Origin: Lysinibacillus capsici
Lineage (GTDB): Bacteria > Bacillota > Bacilli > Bacillales_A > Planococcaceae
Reading direction: 5' to 3'
Length of the DNA: 64,000 bases
NCBI RefSeq assembly: GCF_003367505.1
Contig: NZ_PXXX01000001.1
Location: 1-64,000, forward strand
Part shown: positions 8,509 through 17,243 of the stretch, in pieces
Layout: each line of letters opens with the position of its first letter
How positions within the stretch are numbered: the first letter of the stretch is position 1
The notes under the pieces: model-generated
What the model was told of the DNA's origin: nothing
The model's input: only the letters and a program-made list of their open reading frames with translations
The model's database searches: none
Made by a program: the position numbers and the translations under genes

Positions 8509-9057
8509 ATGAACTTACTAGAAGTTGGAGTAAAAATAAAGCAGATGCGGAAGAAAAATAAAATGTCTCAGGATGATTTAGCTTCGCAGATTAATTTAAC
8601 GAAAAGTCATATTTCAAAAATAGAAAATGGTAAAGCGACACCGAGTCTGGTGACATTGTCCAAGATTGCGGAAATATTTGATGTGCCAATGGCCTGGTTT
8701 GTTATTCAGGATCAATTTGATGGCATTTCGATTGTTTCGAAAAAAGAACGCCATGAGACTGTTGAGACAAATGAACTTGGCTATCAATATGAGCTGTTAG
8801 CGAATAAGAGCTATATGAGCAATATCAATCCTTCTATTGTTACTGTACATAATGGGGCGGAAAATTTAGCGCCTTATACACACGATAATGATGAATTTAT
8901 TTATGTCATTTCGGGTAGTATCGTCTTGAAATACGATCATAAATTTTACCATCTAGAAGAGGGGGACTCTGCGTATTTTTCTGGGAAAAAGGAGCATATC
9001 TTTATTAATAATTCTGAAGAAAACTCAAAGGTATTAACGATTTATGTTGAGGATTAA
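8509..9057 (+). CDS. XRE-family regulator with cupin domain
   Basis: A 182-residue transcription factor. Residues 6-62 form an XRE/Cro-type helix-turn-helix (MRKKNKMSQDDLASQ, then HISKIENGKATPSL). Residues about 110-180 form a cupin small-molecule sensor barrel with EFIYVISGS, LEEGDSAYF and a His near EHIF. This is the MocR-unrelated 'HTH plus cupin' family that controls catabolic or transport genes. It is directly upstream of, and co-directional with, the mevalonate operon (gap about 137 bp with a large inverted repeat), so it is a candidate regulator of that operon. The ligand could be mevalonate or a CoA intermediate, but that is inference. Confidence 0.85.
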   Translation: MNLLEVGVKIKQMRKKNKMSQDDLASQINLTKSHISKIENGKATPSLVTLSKIAEIFDVPMAWFVIQDQFDGISIVSKKERHETVETNELGYQYELLANKSYMSNINPSIVTVHNGAENLAPYTHDNDEFIYVISGSIVLKYDHKFYHLEEGDSAYFSGKKEHIFINNSEENSKVLTIYVED

Positions 9058-9133
9058 ATCTTTCTTTTAAACGTAAATATTATCGAAAATACAAATTTCT
9101 TGTTTACAATACTATTCAGACAAATTACAATTG

Positions 9134-9170
9134 GTGTAATGTTATTCAACTAAGTTGAATTATATTACAC
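9134..9170 (+). promoter_or_regulatory. Large inverted repeat before mvaA: operator or terminator
   Basis: Arms GTGTAATGTTATTCAAC and GTTGAATTATATTACAC, 14 of 17 positions paired, with a 3-base centre, followed by TTTTTT. The core TTCAAC-TAA-GTTGAA is a perfect palindrome. It could be the terminator of the regulator gene. Its AT-rich arms and its position 24 bases before the mvaA start also fit an operator or attenuator. Confidence 0.55.
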
Positions 9171-9194
9171 TTTTTTAATTTTGGGGGTATGGGG

Positions 9195-10451
9195 ATGACT
9201 TCACGTATTAAGGGATTTTATTTACTTTCAGTAGAAGAGCGCATTAAGTTAATCGCTGAAAAATCAAATTTAACCAACGAGGAAGTTGAAGCTTTAAAAA
9301 GTGGAATTTCATTAGAGCTTGCTGATGCAATGGTTGAAAATGTTATTGGACATATTTCAGTGCCTCTAGGGGTAGCGGCCAACTTTAAGGTGAATGGCAA
9401 AGAGGTATTTATTCCGATGGCTACTGAAGAGCCGTCAGTAATTGCTGCGGCTAGTAATGCTGCCCGTGCAGCATATGAGTTAGGGGGTATTTTTACTTCC
9501 AGCTCGGGAACAGTTATGCGCGGACAGATTCAGGTATTAAATATTGAGGACCCTCATGCAGCGAGGGCGAAAATTTTTGAACATAAAAATGAGATCATCG
9601 AGCATTGTAATGAAAAGGATCCAACGTTAGTCAAGTTAGGCGGTGGAGTGAAGGATATAGAAGTGCACTTAATCGACACAGCAAAAGAAACAATGGTTGT
9701 CGTTCATTTAATCGTTGATACGAAGGATGCAATGGGGGCAAACGCTGTTAATACGATGGCGGAATCTGTGTCACCATTAATCGAACGGATTACAAATGGA
9801 CGAGTTGTGCTACGGATTATTTCAAATTTAGCAGATAAGCGTATTGTTCGTGCGCGTGGTGAATTCTCGACAGAAATGCTCGGGGGGATAGAGATTGCGA
9901 AAAATATTGTAAGTGCTTACGAATTTGCAGATGCTGATCCGTATCGGGCTGCCACACATAATAAAGGAGTTATGAATGGTATTACAGCTGCGGTATTAGC
10001 ATCAGGTAATGATACACGTGCTGTTGAGGCTGGTGCTCATGCCTATGCTGCTCGTTCTGGTAGATATCGTTCTTTAACAACGTGGGAGCTGAATAAAGCA
10101 GGCAATCTTGTTGGGACGTTGGAATTGCCATTAGCTGTTGGTATTGTGGGAGGGGCTACGAAGACTCATCCTGTTGCAAAAGCAGCGCTAAAAATTATGG
10201 ATGTGCAATCAGCAGAGGAGCTAGCCAGCTACATTGCCGCAGTAGGATTAGTAGAAAATCTAGCAAGCTTACGGGCACTTTCAGCAGAGGGTATTCAATC
10301 TGGTCATATGCGTCTGCATGCGAAAAACTTGGCTGTAATGGCTGGGGCTACAGGCGATATTATTGATCGTGTTGTGCAGCAGGCGGTAGAAGAGAAGGAT
10401 TTCCGTTATGATCGTGTTTTAGAGATTACAAACTCTCTGCGAGGTGAATAA
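9195..10451 (+). CDS. mvaA: Hydroxymethylglutaryl-CoA reductase, degradative (class II)
   Basis: It interconverts mevalonate and HMG-CoA. In this context it probably oxidises mevalonate with CoA and NAD+ to HMG-CoA. 418 residues, close to the class II enzyme of Pseudomonas mevalonii (about 428). Catalytic residues are recognisable: the Glu in ATEEPSV near 78-79, Lys257 in ATHNKG, Asp273 in GNDTRA and His371 in SGHMRLHA, the last three each shifted by 10 from the Pseudomonas numbering. The start at 9195 is chosen over an in-frame ATG at 9189, because the GGGGGT ribosome binding site is only one base from 9189 but seven from 9195. First gene of a four-gene operon ending with HMG-CoA lyase. Confidence 0.93.
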   Translation: MTSRIKGFYLLSVEERIKLIAEKSNLTNEEVEALKSGISLELADAMVENVIGHISVPLGVAANFKVNGKEVFIPMATEEPSVIAAASNAARAAYELGGIFTSSSGTVMRGQIQVLNIEDPHAARAKIFEHKNEIIEHCNEKDPTLVKLGGGVKDIEVHLIDTAKETMVVVHLIVDTKDAMGANAVNTMAESVSPLIERITNGRVVLRIISNLADKRIVRARGEFSTEMLGGIEIAKNIVSAYEFADADPYRAATHNKGVMNGITAAVLASGNDTRAVEAGAHAYAARSGRYRSLTTWELNKAGNLVGTLELPLAVGIVGGATKTHPVAKAALKIMDVQSAEELASYIAAVGLVENLASLRALSAEGIQSGHMRLHAKNLAVMAGATGDIIDRVVQQAVEEKDFRYDRVLEITNSLRGE

Positions 10452-10454
10452 TAC

Positions 10455-10895
10455 ATGGCGAATACTCCATACAATGAGCAAAAAAATGTAGAGGAAAAGA
10501 AGTTTATTGAAATTTTAGGAGACACGGTTTCTGGCAATCAATTAATTATTTCAATTATTTTAAGCGTTGCCGCAAGCTTTTTAGGCTATCAGTTTGGCCA
10601 GTGGGTTTTTCCGAAGTTTGCAGACCCTCAGATGATTAACTCTTATTCACTGTTAACAGGAATCACAGGTATTCTGATTGTTGTTGCTATTAATACGATT
10701 CTTTTTAAACCAAAGCGTATTTTAGTAGAGGATGAAGCATCTAGTCATTCTTTAAAGGAAGCATTTGAGGATTTACAAATTGATATAGACGAGGAAATAC
10801 GCTTAATCGAGGAAGATCCGGTGACAAAAAAGGAGCTTGAGGATTTTGGAATTCTTTCTAGCTTACAAGGCCTGAAAGGAGCGGATAAAAAATGA
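10455..10895 (+). CDS. Small two-helix membrane protein, TctB-like transporter subunit
   Basis: 146 residues with two clear transmembrane segments at about residues 28-52 and 65-86, and a charged cytosolic C-terminal tail of about 55 residues rich in Glu and Asp. It lies four bases after mvaA and overlaps the TctA-like gene by ATGA, so translation is coupled to both. In tripartite tricarboxylate transporters a small membrane subunit (TctB) pairs with the large TctA. I infer the same role here, although it is shorter than usual TctB in its membrane part. No periplasmic-type binding protein (TctC) is encoded nearby. Confidence 0.6.
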   Translation: MANTPYNEQKNVEEKKFIEILGDTVSGNQLIISIILSVAASFLGYQFGQWVFPKFADPQMINSYSLLTGITGILIVVAINTILFKPKRILVEDEASSHSLKEAFEDLQIDIDEEIRLIEEDPVTKKELEDFGILSSLQGLKGADKK

Positions 10896-12247
10896 GTATT
10901 TATGTAATAGCTCTTTTATTTGCACTTCTTGGTGCAGCTATCTTTACTGTCATTGGTCTTATCTCAGGTACAGATGAAACAGCAATTATGGTACCAATTA
11001 CATTGCTAGTTATTTTGCTGGGAGCGCCTCCTGAAGGGGTATTCGCCTTTTTCATGGCAGGCGTGTTAGCCAAGCATTTAACACATGCTGTCCCAACTGC
11101 GTTATTAGGAATTCCAGGGGATACTACGGCTGTACCGTTAATCGATCATGCCAATACATTACGCCGTTTAGGGATGCCGCACGTTGCACTACGTAAAATG
11201 ATTTCTGGCGGTGTTATCGGTGCATTTATCGCCCTACCAACCGCTGTATTGTTAGGTCAGTTTTTAGGTCAATTTGCCGACTTTTTTAAATCTTCATCAG
11301 GCATCATTTTTACACTTGCCGCTATTTTAATCGCATTCTTTTCAAAGGGAAAATGGGCAAGTATTTTAATCATTATTCCATTTGCATTTTTCATTAAAGC
11401 TTTAGATAGCGTTAGCTTCGCGATGCTGGATAAACATTTAAGTATTACATTCTTTTTAGGAATTGCGATTGGACCGATGTTTTGTAATATTTTAATGGCG
11501 GCTTCTTCTGTTGCTAAAAATGATCTAGCACGCAGTAAGCCAAATCAATATAATCTTGCTCCTGAAACGAAATCATGGAAAGGCTATTTCCCGAATCCAT
11601 TTAAAATTTTATCGAAAAGGCAGACCATTTTTACGAGCATTACAACGTTTCTTTCCTCCCTTACATTTGTCTTCAGTCCTGTTGGGATGACGTCATTGAT
11701 GGGAGAAATTGTAGGCTCTCGTACAAAAGGTGCCTATAAAAAATCAACAACGAGTCTTACTGTCATGAATGGTGTAACGGAATCGACATATATAGCTGAA
11801 GCGATTATTCCATTAATTGCATTCGGTATTCCGTTAAGCCCAGTAGCACTTGGACCAGCATCACCTTTATTTAATGCACCACCGATTTTTACAGTAGATC
11901 CAGTTAACAACCTACACACGCTAATGTCTTCATGGGACTTTTTCATTTTTGGGTTAATCGGTATTAGTGTAGCCGCTTTAATTGCTTATCCATTTGCGAT
12001 GAATTATGCACGTAAAGCATCTGTATTAGTATTGAAATATATTAGCCAGGAAGCAATCGTAGCGATGTTTATCGGATTAGCATTTTTGCTTGCCTATAAC
12101 GAGGCACAATTGCTAGGAGTAGTGTTAACATTTACAGTCGCAACTGTGGGTGGTTTATTAAATCGTATTTTAGGTGTAGGGGCCGGTGTGCAATTCATGG
12201 TATTCTACGCATCAAGCTGGATTATGCTACAGCTGTTCGGCATTTAA
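10892..12247 (+). CDS. TctA-family (tripartite tricarboxylate) permease
   Basis: A 451-residue polytopic membrane protein with about ten to twelve hydrophobic segments. Family features include the early VIGLISGTDETAIMVPI segment, AVPTALLGIPGDTTAVP near residue 70, and a second, related half with GVTESTYIAEAIIPLIAFGIP and ALGPASPLFNAPP around residues 295-335. These Gly/Pro-rich loops mark the two TctA half-repeats. Lying between HMG-CoA reductase and HMG-CoA lyase, it probably imports mevalonate or hydroxymethylglutarate. Substrate is inferred from context, since known TctA members carry citrate and other carboxylates. Confidence 0.8.
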   Translation: MSIYVIALLFALLGAAIFTVIGLISGTDETAIMVPITLLVILLGAPPEGVFAFFMAGVLAKHLTHAVPTALLGIPGDTTAVPLIDHANTLRRLGMPHVALRKMISGGVIGAFIALPTAVLLGQFLGQFADFFKSSSGIIFTLAAILIAFFSKGKWASILIIIPFAFFIKALDSVSFAMLDKHLSITFFLGIAIGPMFCNILMAASSVAKNDLARSKPNQYNLAPETKSWKGYFPNPFKILSKRQTIFTSITTFLSSLTFVFSPVGMTSLMGEIVGSRTKGAYKKSTTSLTVMNGVTESTYIAEAIIPLIAFGIPLSPVALGPASPLFNAPPIFTVDPVNNLHTLMSSWDFFIFGLIGISVAALIAYPFAMNYARKASVLVLKYISQEAIVAMFIGLAFLLAYNEAQLLGVVLTFTVATVGGLLNRILGVGAGVQFMVFYASSWIMLQLFGI

Positions 12248-12266
12248 TTAAAGGAAGTGTATCTTG

Positions 12267-13163
12267 ATGACTTTACCAAAACAAGTGGAAATAAGAGAAG
12301 TAGGTCCTCGTGACGGCTTACAAAATGAGAAAATTTTTATTCCAACTGATTTGAAAGTGCAATGGATTAACTTAATCAGTGAAACAGGTGTCCGCCATAT
12401 CGAAGTATCCTCTTTTGTTAGTCCCAAATGGATACCAGCTTTAGCCGATCATCATGAAGTGTTTGAGCAAATCGCACGTGATGAAAAAATAACGTATGCA
12501 GCGCTTGTGCCTAATTTGAAAGGGGTAGAAGGAGCCATTCAACAAAAGGTTGATGAAATTGCGTTATTTATCTCCGCCTCTGAGGAGCATAATCAAAGTA
12601 ATGTAAACGCTTCAATCAACCAATCTTTGCAGAACTTAAAAGCTGTAGCTGAAGTAGCAAATCGTGAAGGTATATCGTTAAGAGGTTATATTTCAACTGT
12701 ATTTGGCAGTCCGTTTGGTGATGAAGTAAAGCTTCAAACAGTGAAGGATATCATTGATGCCTATCTAGCAATGGGCGTTTCTGAAATTTCACTCGGCGAT
12801 ACAATTGGGGTAGCGGATCCTGTACAAGTAAAGGCTATTTTATCAGAGCTGCTCACTCAATACGATCGTGATTTGTTTGCCCTTCATTTTCATGATACGT
12901 ATGGCCGTGCTTTAGCCAATATATTTGCAGCACTTGAGCTGGGGATTACAAAATACGACAGTGCTATTGGAGGTTTAGGGGGATGCCCCTATGCCCCTGG
13001 TGCAAGCGGCAATGTATCGACAAATGATTTAGTAAATTTTCTGCATCGTTTAGGTGTGCAAACGAATATTGATGAAGAAAAATTGTTTACCGCTACGCGA
13101 TTTTTACAGCAGGCAATAGATAGACAGCTTGATAGTAAAGTATATAAAGTGCAAAGTAATTAA
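12267..13163 (+). CDS. mvaB: Hydroxymethylglutaryl-CoA lyase
   Basis: It cleaves HMG-CoA to acetoacetate and acetyl-CoA. About 298 residues, DRE-TIM metallolyase fold. Seen: EVGPRDGLQNE near residue 10 (catalytic Arg and metal Asp), SLGDTIGVADP near 170, HFHDTYGRAL near 205 (metal His pair) and the lyase signature GGLGGCPYAPGASGNV near 235 with the active-site Cys. A TTG at 12264 is an alternative start immediately ahead of the ATG used here. Both are served by AAGGAAG. It is last in the mevalonate operon and followed by a strong terminator. In other bacilli the same enzyme (YngG) serves leucine breakdown, but the reductase beside it argues for mevalonate. Confidence 0.92.
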   Translation: MTLPKQVEIREVGPRDGLQNEKIFIPTDLKVQWINLISETGVRHIEVSSFVSPKWIPALADHHEVFEQIARDEKITYAALVPNLKGVEGAIQQKVDEIALFISASEEHNQSNVNASINQSLQNLKAVAEVANREGISLRGYISTVFGSPFGDEVKLQTVKDIIDAYLAMGVSEISLGDTIGVADPVQVKAILSELLTQYDRDLFALHFHDTYGRALANIFAALELGITKYDSAIGGLGGCPYAPGASGNVSTNDLVNFLHRLGVQTNIDEEKLFTATRFLQQAIDRQLDSKVYKVQSN

Positions 13164-13199
13164 GTAAAAGAGCGCCTCTATAGTTAGAATTAAAATTAG

Positions 13200-13231
13200 A
13201 AATGTCCCACCCAATTGGTGGGACATTTTTT
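13200..13231 (+). terminator. Terminator of the mevalonate operon
   Basis: A perfect 11-bp stem (AATGTCCCACC / GGTGGGACATT) with a 5-base AT-rich loop and a T run, 37 bases after mvaB. It also lies downstream of the LuxR-type gene on the other strand. Confidence 0.9.
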
Positions 13232-13294
13232 ACTGAGGGAAAATAGTTTTATGCCAATTAATCATACTACCTTTGAATTCAATAGATGACCCTC

Positions 13295-14026
13295 CTAAAT
13301 ATGATCAATATACTTTAAACACTTTGCTAGTAGCTGGGTACGATTGGTTACTTGAAATTTTCTATATAGATTTTGAAGATGTTTTTTGATTGTATTTTCA
13401 CTGACGAATAATTGCTGGGCGATTTCTATGTTTTTTAAGCCTTTGAATACAAACTTTAAAACTTCTCGTTCTCGATCTGTCATTTCCAACACGATGGAGG
13501 GCTGTGAAAAGTGATGTAAGGAATACATATTTTCGATATTTCTTTTCAAATATACTAACTTTAAAATATCTTTTTCATTAAATAGCTTCTCTCCTGTTTT
13601 CCTTAAAAAGCCAATAACGGCTACGAGCCTATTGTCTATCCTCAAATACATGGCCATTTCATCTTCATAGCGATTTTCCTTCAAAAATACTTCTTTATAG
13701 TGGGTTTGTTTTTGCAGGCACATCACTTCATTCCTACTCATTAGCTGAATGGAAGGCTGTGTATTTATATTTTGGGGGTGCAATGGATCAAAGTTTTTAT
13801 ATCTTTGTAAATAGTCATTAATCGTATGACGCTCTATATTAAAAAGCACAGGGGCGGTTAGCTCATTATTTGCTATTTCCCAAAATAACATATGGTGATA
13901 GCCGAGATGCTGACTAATTGTTTGCAATAGTTCATGTTTAAAACATTCATTGCTTTGTTTCACATTCATATTTGAAATATGATAGCTTGCTTTAAGAATG
14001 TTTTCTAAATCATTTTCTAAAAACAT
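13295..14026 (-). CDS. LuxR-family transcriptional regulator
   Basis: 243 residues. The C-terminal 65 residues are a LuxR/GerE helix-turn-helix: LTDREREVLKFVFKGL, NIEIAQQLFVSENTIKKHL, NLYRKFQV. The N-terminal 170 residues resemble a GAF-like sensor fold, with no phospho-acceptor receiver pattern, so it is probably not a two-component regulator. It is divergent from the amidase gene across a 130-bp region that contains a near-palindrome at 14076-14093, which makes the amidase/MFS pair its likely target. It also converges on the mevalonate operon. Confidence 0.85.
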   Translation of the reverse strand: MFLENDLENILKASYHISNMNVKQSNECFKHELLQTISQHLGYHHMLFWEIANNELTAPVLFNIERHTINDYLQRYKNFDPLHPQNINTQPSIQLMSRNEVMCLQKQTHYKEVFLKENRYEDEMAMYLRIDNRLVAVIGFLRKTGEKLFNEKDILKLVYLKRNIENMYSLHHFSQPSIVLEMTDREREVLKFVFKGLKNIEIAQQLFVSENTIKKHLQNLYRKFQVTNRTQLLAKCLKYIDHI

Positions 14027-14075
14027 GAAAACACCTCATTTCTCTATTATGCGTATATATTCTACTTAAAACAGA

Positions 14076-14093
14076 ATTATCCTTTCGGGTAAT
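14076..14093. promoter_or_regulatory. Candidate operator in the LuxR/amidase divergent region
   Basis: ATTATCC-TTTC-GGGTAAT, a 7-base imperfect inverted repeat midway between the two divergent starts. It is placed where a LuxR-type dimer could bind. There is no independent support. Confidence 0.3.
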
Positions 14094-14156
14094 ATCTTAA
14101 ATTTAGAATATTCAGTACATTATAGTTGCAAGATTACTACTATACGAGGTGATGAT

Positions 14157-15617
14157 ATGAATTTACAAGAGTATGCATCCTATGACGGTATTGGGTTAGC
14201 AGAGCTAGTAAAATCAAAGGAGGTAACACCACAGGAGTTAAAGGAGCTAGCGTTAGAAGGAATAAAAAAAGTCAATCCATCCATTAATGCAGTTGTTAGT
14301 GTGTTAGAAGAGCAGGCTGATAAGGCCATTGAGAAGGTTGATGAAAATGCGCCGTTTGCAGGTGTTCCGTTTTTAATTAAGGAGCTTGTGTTACATGCAG
14401 AGGGTGTTCCGCATAGTATGGGGAGTCGTATTGGAGAAAATACGGTTATACCCGTCGATAGTGAATTAATGGCGCGCTTTAGAAGGGCTGGCTTGATTTT
14501 AGCAGGTACTACGACAACACCTGAGTTTGGCTATAATGCAGCGACTGAAGCAGTTATTTATGGTGCAACGCGCAATCCGTGGAATTTAAATCATAGTCCA
14601 GGCGGTTCGAGTGGTGGGTCAGCAGCGGCTGTTGCAAGTGGTATTGTGCCAATCGCTCATGCCAATGATGGTGGAGGTTCTATTCGTATCCCCGCTTCCT
14701 GTAGTGGGTTAGTGGGATTAAAACCTACACGTGGAAGAGTTCCAGCTGGTCCATTCAATAGCGAGCCTTTAAATGGTATTGCCATTGAGTTCGCTGTGAC
14801 TCGTACAATTCGTGATACAGCTGTTTTATTGGATCAAGTAGCAGGCCCTGACTTAGGGAGCTATTCCAAATTAGAAGTAACACATGCACCGTATGGACAA
14901 CTTATCCAGAAAACAGTGCGCCCGCTAAAAATTGCTTGGACAACTGAAACAAATTCTGGGGCATTTGTCGATCCGGAATGTATAGAAGCGGTTCATAAAA
15001 CAGTTCAAGTATTAAAAGAACTAGGACACGAGGTAGTAGAGGCGCGTCCGAAATATGAACAAGCATCATTCACAAAGGCGACGGTCGATATTTGGACAGC
15101 GAATATTTATCAAATGATTAAGGGGGCTGCAGCAGGCACTGGTAAAGCAGTTTCTCCAGACTATATTGAAGCAGCCATTTGGAAATGCTATGAATATGGT
15201 GGTCAATTAAAGGCGGCTGATTTATTGGAAGCTATTCATACAAATGCGGTCGTTTCACGTCAAGTAGCAGGCTTCTTTGAAGACTATGATATTTTATTGA
15301 GTCCAACTATTGGCACACTTCCTGCTAAAATTGGTGAATTAAATGCCAACAATCCTAACGTTTCAACTGTTGAATGGACAGAGCAAATTTTCACGTATGC
15401 ACCGTTTACAAATTTATTCAATGCTACAGGTCAGCCCTCCATATCATTGCCTTTAGCCGAAAGTAAATCAGGTCTACCAATTGGTCTACAAATGACAGGT
15501 AAATTTGCAGATGAATTGACGTTATTACAGCTAGGTAGACAGCTAGAGGAAGCCATGCCTTGGAAAGACCGTCAACCAGCAGTACATGTCAGTGAACAGC
15601 CTCAGCCAGCGGTATAA
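14157..15617 (+). CDS. Amidase (amidase signature family)
   Basis: 486 residues, a Ser-cisSer-Lys amide hydrolase. Seen: catalytic Lys near residue 75 (VPFLIKEL), the Gly/Ser-rich signature at about 149-155 (GGSSGGSAAAV) and the nucleophile Ser near 175 in DGGGSIRIPAS, followed by GLVGLKPTRGRVP. This is a stand-alone amidase, not GatA: there is no gatC or gatB nearby. Substrate unknown. It is followed after about 130 bp by an MFS transporter gene, and a LuxR-type regulator faces it, suggesting uptake and hydrolysis of one amide compound. Confidence 0.88.
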   Translation: MNLQEYASYDGIGLAELVKSKEVTPQELKELALEGIKKVNPSINAVVSVLEEQADKAIEKVDENAPFAGVPFLIKELVLHAEGVPHSMGSRIGENTVIPVDSELMARFRRAGLILAGTTTTPEFGYNAATEAVIYGATRNPWNLNHSPGGSSGGSAAAVASGIVPIAHANDGGGSIRIPASCSGLVGLKPTRGRVPAGPFNSEPLNGIAIEFAVTRTIRDTAVLLDQVAGPDLGSYSKLEVTHAPYGQLIQKTVRPLKIAWTTETNSGAFVDPECIEAVHKTVQVLKELGHEVVEARPKYEQASFTKATVDIWTANIYQMIKGAAAGTGKAVSPDYIEAAIWKCYEYGGQLKAADLLEAIHTNAVVSRQVAGFFEDYDILLSPTIGTLPAKIGELNANNPNVSTVEWTEQIFTYAPFTNLFNATGQPSISLPLAESKSGLPIGLQMTGKFADELTLLQLGRQLEEAMPWKDRQPAVHVSEQPQPAV

Positions 15618-15751
15618 TCTAGCATGAACGCACTTAGTGTAGACTGGGTGCGTTTTCTTTCTGTCGTAATTTTAAAGCTTCCTCAAAAGCAGGTTTTATC
15701 CTGGCCTCGAACTCATATACATAACTTAAAAGCTAATAGGAGTAGTGATTA

Positions 15752-17043
15752 TTGGACAAACAACAACATAAGTACAGATGGATTGTGTTTGTTGCTGTAT
15801 TGTTTACCTATTTGTTAATGGCAAGTCAGCGAACTGCTCCAGGGTTAATTACAGATCAATTGATGGAGGATTTTGGGGTAACGGCATCGACAATTGGGTT
15901 ATTGACGAGTATTCAATTTTTTGTGTACACGAGTTTGCAAATTCCAATGGGGATTCTAGCTGACCGATTTGGGCCAAACCTTTTCCTCATCATTGGTGCC
16001 ACACTTACAGGTATAGGAACGATTCTTTACAGTCTAGGTACACATGAATTCATTCTATTCTTTTCTTTTCTAGAATACTTACTGGTATAGGAGATGCCAC
16101 CATATGGGTGAATATGGTGCTTATTTTGGCACAATGGTTTCATAAAAAGGAGTTTGTCCGATTAATTGGTTTTGCAGGTATGACAGGGAGCTTAGGCTTC
16201 TTATTGGCAACAGTTCCTTTTGCTACATTGATTTTTTTATTAGGTTGGCGAATCACCTTTTTCTCTACAGGACTTTTACTATGCTTATGTGGTGTACTTC
16301 TTTATTTTGTGCTCGTACAAAACACAAAACGCATTTTTTCAAAGGAACCTGTAAGCATAACTAAAGAACTAAAACGTGAAAAAAGCTCCAAATTATTACG
16401 AAGAATATTTTCAAGCAGGCAAGCATGGGCTTTATTTTTTTGTCATTTTGGCGTTGTGGGCGGGTATGTTGGCTTTATTAGCTCGTGGGCAGTACCATAT
16501 GGGATCAATATGTATGAGATGTCACGGTCAGAGGCTAGTCAGCTAATTATGATTGGTTTAGTCGGAGCGCTTATCGGAGCACCTTTAATGAGCTGGATTG
16601 CTGGCTGGTTAGGTACGATTAAGAGACCCTATATTGTTGTGCATATTGCGGTTTTAACGAGTTGGTTTGCCTTTCTTTTATTGAAAGGGCATCCATCCAT
16701 TTTCATGCTCATTGTCCTGTTCTTTATCATCGGCTTTGGCTATGGTGCAAGTGCTTTAACCTTTGCGGCAGTTCGTCAAACTTTCCCTTTAAATGAATCA
16801 GGCATTGTTTCTGGGTTTGCCAATACAGGGGGCTTTCTAAGTGCCGCATTGCTGCCCATTATTTTTGGGTATATTTTAGATTATTTTCAAGCTGCCACAG
16901 GCAATGTAAGTGATGGGTACTACTATGGCTTCATTTCGCCTGTTATATTCTCCTTCATTGGTTTGATGGGAGTCCTGTTATTAAAGGAAAAACGTGTGAG
17001 AGTGGCTCTAGCATATCCAAATGATTCAAATAAATCCTATTAA
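15752..17043 (+). pseudogene. MFS transporter, broken by one frameshift
   Basis: Major facilitator permease in two frames. The first part (15752 to about 16070, TTG start, AGGAG nine bases upstream) reads the first three helices, including the MFS loop motif GILADRFGPN. The second part continues in another frame with RILTGIGDATIWVNMVLILA through to the stop at 17043, giving the remaining helices. The switch falls in the slippery run TTCTATTCTTTTCTTTT near 16055-16070, a single-base change. The joined product would be about 430 residues with twelve helices. It may be a true inactivating mutation, phase variation in the pyrimidine run, or a sequencing error. Confidence 0.85.
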
Positions 17044-17243
17044 AATAGGGATATTGGACGGGTTTGAAACTTTTGTTGAATATCGATTTTCTATTGCTTT
17101 TTCCTCTTTAATCACGCTAATATTTGTTAAATTTATGAAATTATATTACTTTTATGATAGATTTTACCTGGTTAGACATCTCCATAAATGCTACACTGAT
17201 TAGGAATCTTAAAATTCAGAATAAAAAGGGAGAAAACTAGGAA

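Noticed and set aside
15624..15818. 64-residue frame between the amidase and the MFS gene
   Set aside because: No ribosome binding site that fits, composition not protein-like, and it overlaps the MFS start in another frame.
17021..17203. 60-residue frame after the MFS gene
   Set aside because: It begins inside the MFS coding end, is AT-rich with Phe/Tyr bias, and has no ribosome binding site.
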